Assembly (NCBI GenBank): GCA_001799635.1
Contig: MGTV01000010.1
Span: 1 to 64,000, forward strand
Source of the DNA: Elusimicrobia bacterium GWA2_62_23
GTDB lineage: Bacteria > Elusimicrobiota > Elusimicrobia > Elusimicrobiales > UBA9959
DNA length: 64,000 nucleotides
Reading direction: 5' to 3'
The notes beneath the pieces were generated by a model that saw nothing but the letters and a program-made list of their open reading frames with translations, was not told where the DNA came from and did not search any database. Below are positions 41,598-49,696 of this stretch, in pieces. A program made the translations under genes and the position numbers. Every line of letters begins with the position of its first letter. Within the stretch, counting starts at the first letter, position 1.

Positions 41598-42518
41598 TCA
41601 GAACCCTTCGGGCCGGATGGAGCCGGGATCTTTGGAGGAAGTTTTTAATTCGGCAGAGCCGTGGATCCTCAGGTAGTCGGCCCGCGCGCCGCAGCAGGCG
41701 GGCTTGAGCCGGCAGCGCCGGCACGCGGCGCAGGCGGCGGGCCGTTTCACGCCGCCTTCGAAAACCTTGTCCCCGCGGCGCCAGCGCTGGAACTCGAAGG
41801 AGAACCCCTCGAATTTTTCCAGCTGGCACAACGGCAGGTTCTGGATCACGGCCTTCACGCCGGCCAGCTTCAGCTTCGCCAGGGCGATCTTCACGAACGG
41901 GGCCGACTCGCGGTAGCGCGGCACCAGCGCGGGGTCGTCGTTGACGCGCCCGGCGTTGCGTACGAAGGTGAAATTGACGAAGGCCGCGCCCGGGAAATTC
42001 TTGACGGTCCACTCCGCGAAGCCGGGCAGGGCTTTGTAATTGAAGGCGGAGATTATATGGAAGAGGCGCAGCCGGCCCTCGGCCCCGCATTTTTTCAGGT
42101 TGTTCAGGCCCGCCAGGGCCAGCGGGAATTTGACGCTGCGGGTGGCCCGCGCGTAGATCTCCGGCAGGTGGGAGGGGAAATTGACGGTAAAGTAATCCAT
42201 CTCGGCCGCCGCTTTTCTGCAGAGGGCCGGATCGGCGAGGGCCACGGCGTTGGTGGAAAGCATGAAATGGCGCACGCCGGCCTTGCGCAGGGCTGCCACT
42301 ATCTCAAGGAACCTTGGATTGGCGGCCGGATCTCCGCCGCCTTCCAGGCTTACCGCCCTTATGCCGCGCTTCTTTATCTCCGCCAGGGCGCGGGCGAGGG
42401 GGGGCATTTTACCGTCGGGCGGGTTCTGGCAGTAGGCGCAGTAGATGTTGCAGGTGGCGGCAGCCTGCACGCAGAGCTGCTCGCTTATCCAGTTCTCCCC
42501 GGTTTTCCCTGTTTTCAC
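41598..42518 (-). CDS. Radical SAM protein with twitch-like C-terminus (Hxs-region family)
   Basis: The 306-residue protein has the cluster motif CNIYCAYC (Cys23, 27, 30), then EGGGDPAANP in place of the usual GGEP. The C-terminus has one upstream Cys in LPLCQLEKF and CRRCRLKPACCG, a C-x2-C-x5-C set that could bind an auxiliary cluster. It is most similar within the window to the enzyme at 52265-53110, sharing HxISAxNYxxLP in the middle. It points away from the barnase/barstar pair and lies 1.2 kb from the Hxs operon. Peptide modification is likely but unproven. Confidence 0.85.
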   Translation of the reverse strand: MKTGKTGENWISEQLCVQAAATCNIYCAYCQNPPDGKMPPLARALAEIKKRGIRAVSLEGGGDPAANPRFLEIVAALRKAGVRHFMLSTNAVALADPALCRKAAAEMDYFTVNFPSHLPEIYARATRSVKFPLALAGLNNLKKCGAEGRLRLFHIISAFNYKALPGFAEWTVKNFPGAAFVNFTFVRNAGRVNDDPALVPRYRESAPFVKIALAKLKLAGVKAVIQNLPLCQLEKFEGFSFEFQRWRRGDKVFEGGVKRPAACAACRRCRLKPACCGARADYLRIHGSAELKTSSKDPGSIRPEGF

Positions 42519-42660
42519 GGTCTAATTCTATCATTTCCGGCAAGGCCGCCCTGGGCCTTAAGGCCTAGTCGGACCTGGGTCCTATGGCTCTCGTCAAATC
42601 CGGCTTATTATCTAAAATATAAAGGACGTGCTATCTCAAACCAGGAATAAGGACTTCAGC

Positions 42661-43218
42661 ATGCTTAAGAATAAGAACCTGTGGTTGAAAGTCGCGGCCC
42701 TCCTCGTTTTCTCTTTCCAGTCATCCGCCGTTTTCGCCGAGCCGGCCCTGAAAACCGCGGCGGAGATCCCCGCCCTGACGGAGTTGCTGTCGGCGGCCCC
42801 GGCCAACCTGGTGGAGCTGCCCGCCGCCCCCGAAGTAAAAGCGGCGCCTCGGCCCGGTCCCGCTCCCCAGCCCGGCAAGGAATTCACCCCCGTGGTTTAC
42901 GACCAGCAGCGCATCGAGGCGATGATGAAATTGCTCGGTGATATTTACGGCAACAAGCCCCTGCCCTACGACCAGGACGGCACCACCTTCAAGAACAAGG
43001 AAGGCAAACTTCCCGCCCAGCCCGCCGGCTATTATAAAGAGTACACGCTGCTCACCGGCAACGCGCCGCACACGGTAAAGATCGGAGATAAAACGTACAA
43101 GGTGGCCCCGGATCTCAGCGCCCGCGGCTCCGAGCGCGTCATCATAGGCGGCGGTGAGAACGTTTACTACACGCCCGACCATTACGCTAATTTCATACTG
43201 CTGAAAGTGGTGCGCTAG
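42661..43218 (+). CDS. Secreted barnase/RNase Sa-type ribonuclease
   Basis: The 185-residue protein has a signal peptide (about 1-26, ending VFA before EPA), an alanine/proline-rich linker (to about 72) and a microbial ribonuclease domain (about 78-185). Alignment with RNase Sa by eye gives the catalytic set Glu127 in YKEYT, Arg155/Arg159 in RGSERVI and His174 in DHYANF. The enzyme cuts RNA after guanosine. AAGGAC precedes the ATG. The barstar gene begins four bases after the stop, so toxin and inhibitor are made together. Confidence 0.93.
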   Translation: MLKNKNLWLKVAALLVFSFQSSAVFAEPALKTAAEIPALTELLSAAPANLVELPAAPEVKAAPRPGPAPQPGKEFTPVVYDQQRIEAMMKLLGDIYGNKPLPYDQDGTTFKNKEGKLPAQPAGYYKEYTLLTGNAPHTVKIGDKTYKVAPDLSARGSERVIIGGGENVYYTPDHYANFILLKVVR

Positions 43219-43222
43219 GGAG

Positions 43223-43612
43223 ATGTCCGCCCCCGGGGAAAAGGTTTTCCTGGACTTCCGGGCCGGCGGTCTTACGGCGGAGGGAATGATCGAAATGTTC
43301 CCTCCGCCGGTCTATTTCCTGGCCCGGCTGGACGGGGCCGTCATCCCCGACAAGGCCGCGCTGATGCCGGCCATCGCCGCGGCTTTCCGCTTTCCCTCCT
43401 ATTTCGGCGGCAACTGGGACGCCCTGCTGGACTGCCTGCGCTCGCTGCCCGAGTTCAATCCCGCCGGCGGCTACGCCCTGGTCATCAGCGGCTCCGACGC
43501 TTTCCTGGCCGATTCCGCCAAAGACCGAGAGGATTTTCTGGACGTAGCCGGCGCCGCCGCCGAATTCCTGGCCGAAAAGCCGAAACTCCCCTTCAGAGTG
43601 ATCTTTCTTTAA
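43223..43612 (+). CDS. Barstar-family ribonuclease inhibitor
   Basis: The 129-residue cytosolic protein contains the barstar core SYFGGNWDALLDCL, with Asp66 and Asp70 matching the residues that plug the barnase active site, and a final strand FRVIFL. It carries no signal peptide, so it protects the cytosol from the RNase encoded just before it. AGGGAG overlaps the RNase stop codon and serves as the ribosome-binding site. A weak hairpin (CCGCGT/ACGCGG) follows the gene. Confidence 0.93.
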   Translation: MSAPGEKVFLDFRAGGLTAEGMIEMFPPPVYFLARLDGAVIPDKAALMPAIAAAFRFPSYFGGNWDALLDCLRSLPEFNPAGGYALVISGSDAFLADSAKDREDFLDVAGAAAEFLAEKPKLPFRVIFL

Positions 43613-43736
43613 AAACCCGCCCGCGTATTGAAAAACGCGGATTTATGTATTAGACTATGATGATAATACCGGGGTCTGCCCGGAACGTCTCCTTTTGCCG
43701 TTTTTAGCCCGCCGGGAAGCCGGACCAGGGGGTTTT

Positions 43737-44459
43737 ATGACGAACGAGAAAATAGTCGTTTTGCAGGTCAGGTTCACCAGGACCAGGGCGCTCATGGCGC
43801 TGGCCCTGTTCTTCCTCTGCTGGCACCCGAAGCCGCTGGGCTCGGAAACCCTGCAGTTGACCACCTACTACCCGGCCCCCTACGGCGGGTATGTGAGCAT
43901 CCTCACTACCGGCAACACCTACCTGGCCCGCGATTCCGGCACAGTGGGCATCGGCTTCCCGGCGTCTGTCACCCCGCGCCGCAAACTGGACGTTAACGGC
44001 GAGATAGTGGCGGTCAACAGGATGACGCTGGCGCAGAATACGGACTTAGTGAGTCCCACCTGGCATATCGATAATTCCGGGGGGCGTTTTCGCGTCTTTA
44101 ACCAGCCTAATATCAATGCCAGCGGCTCGGAGAGAGTGACCGTGCTGTCCAACGGCAACGTGGGCATCAATTCGGCGGCCCCGAGCGAGCGCCTTTCCGT
44201 GGCGGGAAATCTCGGAGTAACCGGGGATGTGCTTGTGAACGGTGGCTGGCTGCAGGGCCTGTGCACCGAGGTGGCTTTCGGCGGCGGCACCAGCTGGTGT
44301 CCCGGCGGCCGCCGCGTCATGGGCCAGTACGGCACAGGGCGCTGTTACGTCGGCAACCTGTTCCTTGGCGGCACCCTGGAGTCGGGCGGCCGCTGGGTGC
44401 CGCATTACGAGCAGGGTTGCACCGGCACCATGCTCTGCTGCTACATCAGGAACTACTAG
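43737..44459 (+). CDS. Exported surface protein with TTYYPAPYG motif and cysteine-rich C-terminus
   Basis: The 240-residue protein has an N-terminal hydrophobic segment (about 18-32) and then LTTYYPAPYGGY, a motif recurring in Elusimicrobiota-type surface proteins as I recall them. Repetitive tail-fibre-like units with VGIG and KLDVNGEI/ERLSVAGNLGV follow. The last 70 residues have six cysteines, including the pair CC near the end. GGGGG precedes the ATG at 43737; an in-frame ATG at 43695 has no such site. It ends 16 bases before the first hxsD gene, so it may be the first gene of the Hxs operon and a possible substrate. Confidence 0.75.
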   Translation: MTNEKIVVLQVRFTRTRALMALALFFLCWHPKPLGSETLQLTTYYPAPYGGYVSILTTGNTYLARDSGTVGIGFPASVTPRRKLDVNGEIVAVNRMTLAQNTDLVSPTWHIDNSGGRFRVFNQPNINASGSERVTVLSNGNVGINSAAPSERLSVAGNLGVTGDVLVNGGWLQGLCTEVAFGGGTSWCPGGRRVMGQYGTGRCYVGNLFLGGTLESGGRWVPHYEQGCTGTMLCCYIRNY

Positions 44460-44475
44460 TTTTATTGGAGGCACT

Positions 44476-44961
44476 TTGAAAAAAGAGTCGCGCAGCAAGA
44501 CGGAAGTTTCTGTCAGCCTGAAAAAATACTCCCTTGAAGCAGTACGCTACGCCGCGCACGCCGCAAGCAGCGCGGCGCGCGTTTTTATCAGGACCAGCGG
44601 CCGCGACGCGGCCGTGGTGGAGTTCGAACCCACGGGCAAGCTCCCCGGGGCGAAAATAGCCGCCGCCTTCAAGGCGGAGCTCGAGGACGAGGCGTTGCGG
44701 GCTTCCGTGTACGAGGCCAACCGCGAACTGCGCGACTTCATGATCCTCAAGGCCCTGTCGGCCTCCGAGGCGGCCCAGAAGCCCCGCCAGGACGATTCCG
44801 GCCTGACCCCCGAGCAGGAAAAAGAACTGGACGCCCTCATAGCCCAGGTGGAGAGCGAGATAAAACAGGAAGCCGCCGCCGGAGCGTCAGCCGACCCGCT
44901 CGGCATAACGAAGACATGGGAAGATAAATATGGCGCTAAAAAAAGCCGCAAAAAGAACTGA
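44476..44961 (+). CDS. hxsD: HxsD-like protein (His-Xaa-Ser system), copy 1
   Basis: The 161-residue protein has an N-terminal part with YSLEAVRYAAHAAS and the helix AELEDEALRASVYEANRELRD, which corresponds to the LLNDYxLRE signature of HxsD. A glutamine/glutamate-rich tail (about 105-161) makes it longer than the usual 90-110. HxsD is a small partner protein of the HxsB/HxsC radical SAM pair and may present the precursor. The start is TTG at 44476, six bases after GGAGG. It overlaps hxsB by 32 bases. Assignment is by motif and position. Confidence 0.75.
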   Translation: MKKESRSKTEVSVSLKKYSLEAVRYAAHAASSAARVFIRTSGRDAAVVEFEPTGKLPGAKIAAAFKAELEDEALRASVYEANRELRDFMILKALSASEAAQKPRQDDSGLTPEQEKELDALIAQVESEIKQEAAAGASADPLGITKTWEDKYGAKKSRKKN

Positions 44962-46381
44962 GCCCGCCGGCCCCCCGCAGCTGCTCTGGCGCCGGGACGG
45001 CGCCGAGTGCCTGGTCACCAACGATTTCGGGCATTACGCCTGGCTCAAGCGCAAGGACTTCGACCTGCTGCTGGCCGGCCGGCTCGGCGAGAAACATCCC
45101 GCCTACGCCGCCCTGGCCGACAAGGGCTTCATCCGCGACCGCCTGGATTTCGACGGGCTCGCCGCCAAGTGGCGCTCCAAGAACGCCTACCTGAACTCCG
45201 GCCCCGGCCTGCACATTTTGGTGCTGACGCTGCGCTGCAACCACAAGTGCCTCTACTGCCAGTCCTCGGCCGCCGGCGTCGGGTCCAAGGACACCGACAT
45301 GTCCGCGGCCACCGCGAAGAAGTGCGTGGATTTCGCCTTCCAGTCGCCGAACCCCGGCATCACCATAGAATTCCAGGGCGGCGAGCCGCTCTTGAACTGG
45401 GAGGCGCTGAAGGCCGCCGTGCTGCACGCGCGCGCGAAGGCTAAGAAGGCCGGCAAGGACCTGCGCCTGGCGCTGGTCTCCAATTTCAGCCTGATGACCG
45501 AGGAGAAGGCGCAGTTCCTGATGGAGAACGAGGTTTCCATCTGCACCTCGCTCGACGGCCCCGCGGACCTGCACAACCGCAACCGCGTCTTCTGCGGCGG
45601 CAATTCCCACGCGGCCACCGTCAAGTGGCTGAAATTCTTCCAGGCGCGCCACGCGCGCCAGGTGCCCGAATACCGCGTCTTCAAGCCCAGCGCGCTGCTG
45701 ACAGTGTCGCGCTACTCGCTGGGCCGCCACAAAGAGATCATCGACGAGTACGTGAAGGCCGGTCTCGAGGATATCTTCATCCGCCCGCTCGCGCCTATCG
45801 GCTACGCCAAAAACCTCTGGGGCCAGATCGGCTACGACGCCGCGGCCTTCGGCAAGTTCTACCTGGAAAGCCTCGACTACATCCTGAAGCTCAACCGCGC
45901 CGGCGTCACGCTCCGGGAAAAGATGGCTTCCATGATGCTGGACAAGATAGTCAACTCGCGCGACCCAGGCTACCTTGACGCGCGCTGCCCCTGCGGCGCC
46001 GCCATCGGCCAGGTCGCGTACAATTACAACGGCGACCTTTACACCTGCGACGAGGGGCGCATGGTTGGCTGGGAGGGAGACGACGCCTTCAAGATAGGCA
46101 ACGTCCGCCAGGATCCTTACCGCAAGGTGATGACCAGCGGCGCGGCCCGCGCCTGCGTGCTCTCCTCCAACCTGGAGTCGCAGCCTGACTGCGCGCGCTG
46201 CGCCTACAAGCCGTACTGCGGCGTGTGCCCCGTCTATAACTACGAAACGCAGGGCTCGCTGTGGGGCGACATGGCCGTTAACGACCGCTGCGGCCTCTTC
46301 AAGGGCACATTCGGGGCGCTGTTCGCCATGCTCAAGAAGCCGGCCAACGAGGCCATTTTGAAAAAATGGGTGGCAAAATGA
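44930..46381 (+). CDS. hxsB: Radical SAM/SPASM maturase HxsB, copy 1
   Basis: The 483-residue protein has an N-terminal recognition-type domain (about 15-85), the cluster motif CNHKCLYC (Cys103, 107, 110), FQGGEPLLNW and a full SPASM region. The SPASM region has CPCG, YTCDEGR, then CARCAYKPYCGVC (C-x2-C-x5-C-x2-C) and a last Cys in DRCG. This is the HxsB architecture of the His-Xaa-Ser system. A paralogue lies at 58372-59811 and shares long blocks, such as CTSLDGPADLHN and CDEGRM. The stop overlaps the second hxsD start (ATGA). Confidence 0.88.
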   Translation: MALKKAAKRTEPAGPPQLLWRRDGAECLVTNDFGHYAWLKRKDFDLLLAGRLGEKHPAYAALADKGFIRDRLDFDGLAAKWRSKNAYLNSGPGLHILVLTLRCNHKCLYCQSSAAGVGSKDTDMSAATAKKCVDFAFQSPNPGITIEFQGGEPLLNWEALKAAVLHARAKAKKAGKDLRLALVSNFSLMTEEKAQFLMENEVSICTSLDGPADLHNRNRVFCGGNSHAATVKWLKFFQARHARQVPEYRVFKPSALLTVSRYSLGRHKEIIDEYVKAGLEDIFIRPLAPIGYAKNLWGQIGYDAAAFGKFYLESLDYILKLNRAGVTLREKMASMMLDKIVNSRDPGYLDARCPCGAAIGQVAYNYNGDLYTCDEGRMVGWEGDDAFKIGNVRQDPYRKVMTSGAARACVLSSNLESQPDCARCAYKPYCGVCPVYNYETQGSLWGDMAVNDRCGLFKGTFGALFAMLKKPANEAILKKWVAK

Positions 46382-46677
46382 AAAAGATCCCGGTAACCTC
46401 CGTAACGGCCGACGCCGCCGTCTATTCCGCAGAGGCGCTGCGCCTGGCCGCCTTCGTCTTCTCCGACAAGGCCGAAGCCGTGATAAAGCCGGTCAAAGGC
46501 GGCTTCCAGGTCTCCTTCCGCAACGAAGCCCCCGGCTTCCACCCGGGAGATTACTTCAACGAAGCGCTCAACCAGCAGTGCCGTCTCGACCTGGCGAAGA
46601 AGAATTCCAAGGCCGCCGGCATGATAGCCACCAAGGCCCTGCTTTCGGCCGCCGGCGAGGCCGGCAAAAAAGCCTGA
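46378..46677 (+). CDS. hxsD: HxsD-like protein, copy 2
   Basis: The 99-residue protein has the HxsD layout at standard length: a first half with AVYSAEALRLAAFVF and a second half FHPGDYFNEALNQQCRLDLAKKN that matches the signature region. It is only distantly similar to copy 1. It is coupled to hxsB by a four-base overlap and precedes hxsC by 54 bases. Two HxsD-type partners in one operon suggest two precursor types or a heteromeric partner. Confidence 0.75.
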   Translation: MKKIPVTSVTADAAVYSAEALRLAAFVFSDKAEAVIKPVKGGFQVSFRNEAPGFHPGDYFNEALNQQCRLDLAKKNSKAAGMIATKALLSAAGEAGKKA

Positions 46678-46731
46678 TCCCTTCCTCCGGGTCCAGCCGC
46701 GCGGCCGCCGGGCCGCCGGCGCCCTGCAACT

Positions 46732-47619
46732 ATGCCCGACATAGCTTTCTGGAACAAGTGCAACAACAAGTGCGTGATGTGCACCAACGAGGGCGGCTTC
46801 GCCCTTAACGACTCCGCGCATTACGCCCTGCGTCCCCAGATAGAGAAGCTCGAGCGCTGGTTGAAAGGCCAGGGCAAGGTTTACCTCAAGAACGACGATA
46901 AGCCGGATTTCGTGAGCCTGACCGGCGGCGAGCCCACCATTCATCCGGATTTTTTCCGCCTGCTCGCCTATTTCCGCCTGCGGCTGCCGGGCACCGGCAT
47001 CACGCTGCTGTCCAACGGCCGCACTTTCGCCGACAAAGAGTTCGCGCGCCGCTTCCTGAAAGTGGCCGCGCCGCCCTTCGCGGTGGCCGTGCCCGTGCAC
47101 GCCCCCGCCGCCGCTCTGCACGACAGGATCGCCGGGGTGAGGGGGGCCTTTCGCCAGACGCTGGCGGGGCTGGACAATCTTTTCTCCGGCGACGGCAAGG
47201 TGGAGCTGGAGATACGGCTGGTGCTGCACCGGCTCAACATTAAAAGCTTCTCCAGGCTTCTGGCCTTCCTTCTGGCACGCTACCCGGACCCCCGCCGCTA
47301 CCGCGTGACCGCCATCCACTACGAGATAGAGGGCATGTCGCTGGCCAACCACCGGCGGCTGGCGCTGCGGCTCAAAGAGTCAGCCGCCGCGCTCGGTGCC
47401 GCCCTGCCGCTGATAAAGCGGTTCAAGGATTTCCGGCTCTACCATTTTCCGCGCTGTCTGGTGCGGCCGGAACTGCGCCGGCTCTGCTGGGTTACCCTGC
47501 CGCCGGAGGACCGGGTCTATACGGCCAAGTGCAAGGGGTGCCGCGCCCGCCGCGGCTGCCTGGGGCTGATGGCGGAGTATCATAAGGCTTTCGGCGACGG
47601 GGAGCTACGCCGCCTATGA
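46732..47619 (+). CDS. hxsC: Radical SAM protein HxsC
   Basis: The 295-residue protein has CNNKCVMC (Cys10, 14, 17) at its very start, SLTGGEPTIHP, LLSNGRTFAD, the block VHAPAAALHDRIAGVRGAF and ELEIRLVLHRLN, all typical of HxsC. The C-terminus has Cys242, Cys252 and the set Cys267-x2-Cys270-x5-Cys276 for an auxiliary cluster. HxsC acts as the partner radical enzyme of HxsB on the His-Xaa-Ser precursor; the chemistry is not known to me. It overlaps the membrane protease gene by four bases. Confidence 0.85.
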   Translation: MPDIAFWNKCNNKCVMCTNEGGFALNDSAHYALRPQIEKLERWLKGQGKVYLKNDDKPDFVSLTGGEPTIHPDFFRLLAYFRLRLPGTGITLLSNGRTFADKEFARRFLKVAAPPFAVAVPVHAPAAALHDRIAGVRGAFRQTLAGLDNLFSGDGKVELEIRLVLHRLNIKSFSRLLAFLLARYPDPRRYRVTAIHYEIEGMSLANHRRLALRLKESAAALGAALPLIKRFKDFRLYHFPRCLVRPELRRLCWVTLPPEDRVYTAKCKGCRARRGCLGLMAEYHKAFGDGELRRL

Positions 47620-48773
47620 AGTACCTGCACCTGGTCTACCTGGCGGCTTTCTCCTGGTGGGGCGTGTCCGTGGTGGGCGTGGACATGGCCACCCGCAAGA
47701 TCCCAAACGCCAGGATAGTTTTCGGCTTCCGGCTGCTGCTGCTGGCCCTGGGCCTGCTGGCGGTGAACACCCTGCTGGGCCATTACGGCCACACCACCAG
47801 CTACCTCAACTGGAATTTCTACCCCATGTGGGCCGCGCATTTCTTCTGGTCGGCGCTGGCCGGGGTGATCCTGTGGTACACCGGGATCTGGCCGGCCGGC
47901 GACGCCAAGTTCTTCATGCTCTGCGCGGCCTGGCTGCCGGTCATCAACCCTTACGTCCGCAATTTCCCGCATTACCTGTTCGTGGGCCTGCTCGTTAACA
48001 CCTTCGTGGCGGCGGCGCTGGTGGCCCTGGGGTCTTTCCTGGCGTCGGGTTTCTACCAGGCCAGTCCCGCGGATTTCTTCGCCGAGCTCTGGAAGGACGT
48101 GAAGGCGCGCTTCGCCTCCCTGTCGGGGGAAGGCGCAAGGGGCGGCTGGCGCATCGCCGCCTACCTGGCCAACCTGACCTTCCTGTTCCTGCTGCAGCAG
48201 GTGCTGAACATGGAGACGCGTTATTTCCTCGGCCGCTTCCTGGGCCGCACCGACATCATCTATTTCTTCCTGTTCTTTCTCTGGGACAAGGTGGGCGGCG
48301 CTTTCTCCAGTAAAAAGTGGATGTACGCCAGCACGGCCTGCTACGCGCTGTACTTCTTCGCCGGTTATTTCTTCTTTTACGACCGGCTGGCCGCGATGCT
48401 GCTGGCGGCCTTCGTGAACGTCTTCAAGTTCAGCCTGCTGCTCTTCTTCGGCCGGTTCATGCTGGAGCACCTGATGGAGAAGAAGGACACCGTCTACGTG
48501 GGGCCGCGCGAACTGGAGCCGGGCATGATCCTGTCCGCCAAGGCCGCGCGCACGCTCAAGGATAACCCGCTCTTCGAGGGGGCCTTCGACGATCATTTCA
48601 AGGACGGCCTGAGCGCCGAACAGGTGCAGCTGCTGAAGGACTGGCTGGGCAAGCTCAACGTGCAGGACCCGAAGATAGAGACGGTGAAGGGGCGGCCTTT
48701 CGCCCTGTGGATCTTCGCCGGCGCGGCGCTGACCCTGCTGCTGGACCGCGGGCTGGTGACCTTCTTCAAATGA
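47616..48773 (+). CDS. A24-like prepilin peptidase with extra C-terminal part
   Basis: The 385-residue protein has about eight membrane segments. It carries the two aspartates of type IV prepilin peptidases: Asp23 in VDMATRKIPN, and Asp96 in WPAGDAKFF, where the usual GxGDxK reads AGDAK. The peptidase core ends near residue 150; the rest adds more helices and a charged soluble stretch (about 275-350), unlike classical enzymes. No N-methylation domain is visible. It is coupled by overlaps to hxsC and to the next radical SAM gene. It probably cleaves the pseudopilin encoded at 51382-52245. Confidence 0.75.
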   Translation: MKYLHLVYLAAFSWWGVSVVGVDMATRKIPNARIVFGFRLLLLALGLLAVNTLLGHYGHTTSYLNWNFYPMWAAHFFWSALAGVILWYTGIWPAGDAKFFMLCAAWLPVINPYVRNFPHYLFVGLLVNTFVAAALVALGSFLASGFYQASPADFFAELWKDVKARFASLSGEGARGGWRIAAYLANLTFLFLLQQVLNMETRYFLGRFLGRTDIIYFFLFFLWDKVGGAFSSKKWMYASTACYALYFFAGYFFFYDRLAAMLLAAFVNVFKFSLLLFFGRFMLEHLMEKKDTVYVGPRELEPGMILSAKAARTLKDNPLFEGAFDDHFKDGLSAEQVQLLKDWLGKLNVQDPKIETVKGRPFALWIFAGAALTLLLDRGLVTFFK

Positions 48774-49696
48774 CGACCGAAAAGAAAATGCTAAAGGTGG
48801 TGCTGTTCACGGGCTACGCCTGCAACAACAACTGCGCCTTCTGCATAGACGCGGACAAGCGGGCCATCCCCGAGAAGACCACCGCGGAGCTGCTCAAGGA
48901 AGTGGTGAAAGCCAGGAGCAAGGGCGCTTACGTCCTGGAGATCATAGGCGGGGAGGCCACCATCCGCCCCGACTTTAACCGCGTGGTGGGCGCGGCCAAG
49001 CGGCTGGGCATCCCGCAGGTGACCTGCGCCACCAACGGCCGGGTTTTCGCGGACCCGGCCGCGGCGAAGAAGATAGTGGCTTCCGGCATAGACGCCCTGA
49101 TCTTTTCCGTGCACGGCCCCGACGCCGCCACGCACGACGAGCTCACTTGCGCGCCAGGCAGCTTCGCCCAGCTGAAGAAGGGCCTGCGCAACCTGCGCGC
49201 CCTCGGCTTCGAACGGATAAGCGGCAACACCACGGTGGTAAAGCCGAACCTGGCCGCCCTGCCGCGCCTGGCGGAGTTCTACATAAAGAACCGCATTTCC
49301 AACGTGGAGTATATTTTCGTGGACCCCAACTACGGCGGGGCGCGCAACCATTTTAAAGAGCTGGTGCCGCGCATCTCCAAAGCCGCGCCGCAGATGCGCA
49401 AGGCCCTGAAGCTGGGCCGCGCCGCCGGTATGGACCAGTGGAAGGTGCGGTATGTGCCGCTCTGCCACTTTAAAGACTGCCTGGACCAGATCAGCGAGAC
49501 CAACGAGCGTGAACTGTTCCTGACCGAGCACTGGGCGCCTGATTTTCGCAACACCGACGCCATCGGTTCGCGCGCCGCGGTGGGCCGCCGCAAAACGGCG
49601 CGCTGCCGCGGCTGCCGGCTCTTTTCCGCCTGTGAGGGCCTTTGGGTGGAATACCTGAAGAATTACGGCGACGCCGAATTGAAGGCCGTGAAATGA
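48770..49696 (+). CDS. Radical SAM protein with twitch-like C-terminus (Hxs operon)
   Basis: The 308-residue protein has CNNNCAFC (Cys18, 22, 25), IGGEATIRPDF in place of GGEP, and CATNGRVFAD. Its C-terminus follows the local pattern: an upstream Cys in VPLCHFKDC and CRGCRLFSACEGLWVEY with C-x2-C-x5-C, then NYGDAEL. It resembles HxsC most in the order of motifs. The start overlaps the stop of the peptidase gene and the end overlaps the next radical SAM gene, so all are translated together. Substrate unknown. Confidence 0.86.
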   Translation: MTTEKKMLKVVLFTGYACNNNCAFCIDADKRAIPEKTTAELLKEVVKARSKGAYVLEIIGGEATIRPDFNRVVGAAKRLGIPQVTCATNGRVFADPAAAKKIVASGIDALIFSVHGPDAATHDELTCAPGSFAQLKKGLRNLRALGFERISGNTTVVKPNLAALPRLAEFYIKNRISNVEYIFVDPNYGGARNHFKELVPRISKAAPQMRKALKLGRAAGMDQWKVRYVPLCHFKDCLDQISETNERELFLTEHWAPDFRNTDAIGSRAAVGRRKTARCRGCRLFSACEGLWVEYLKNYGDAELKAVK

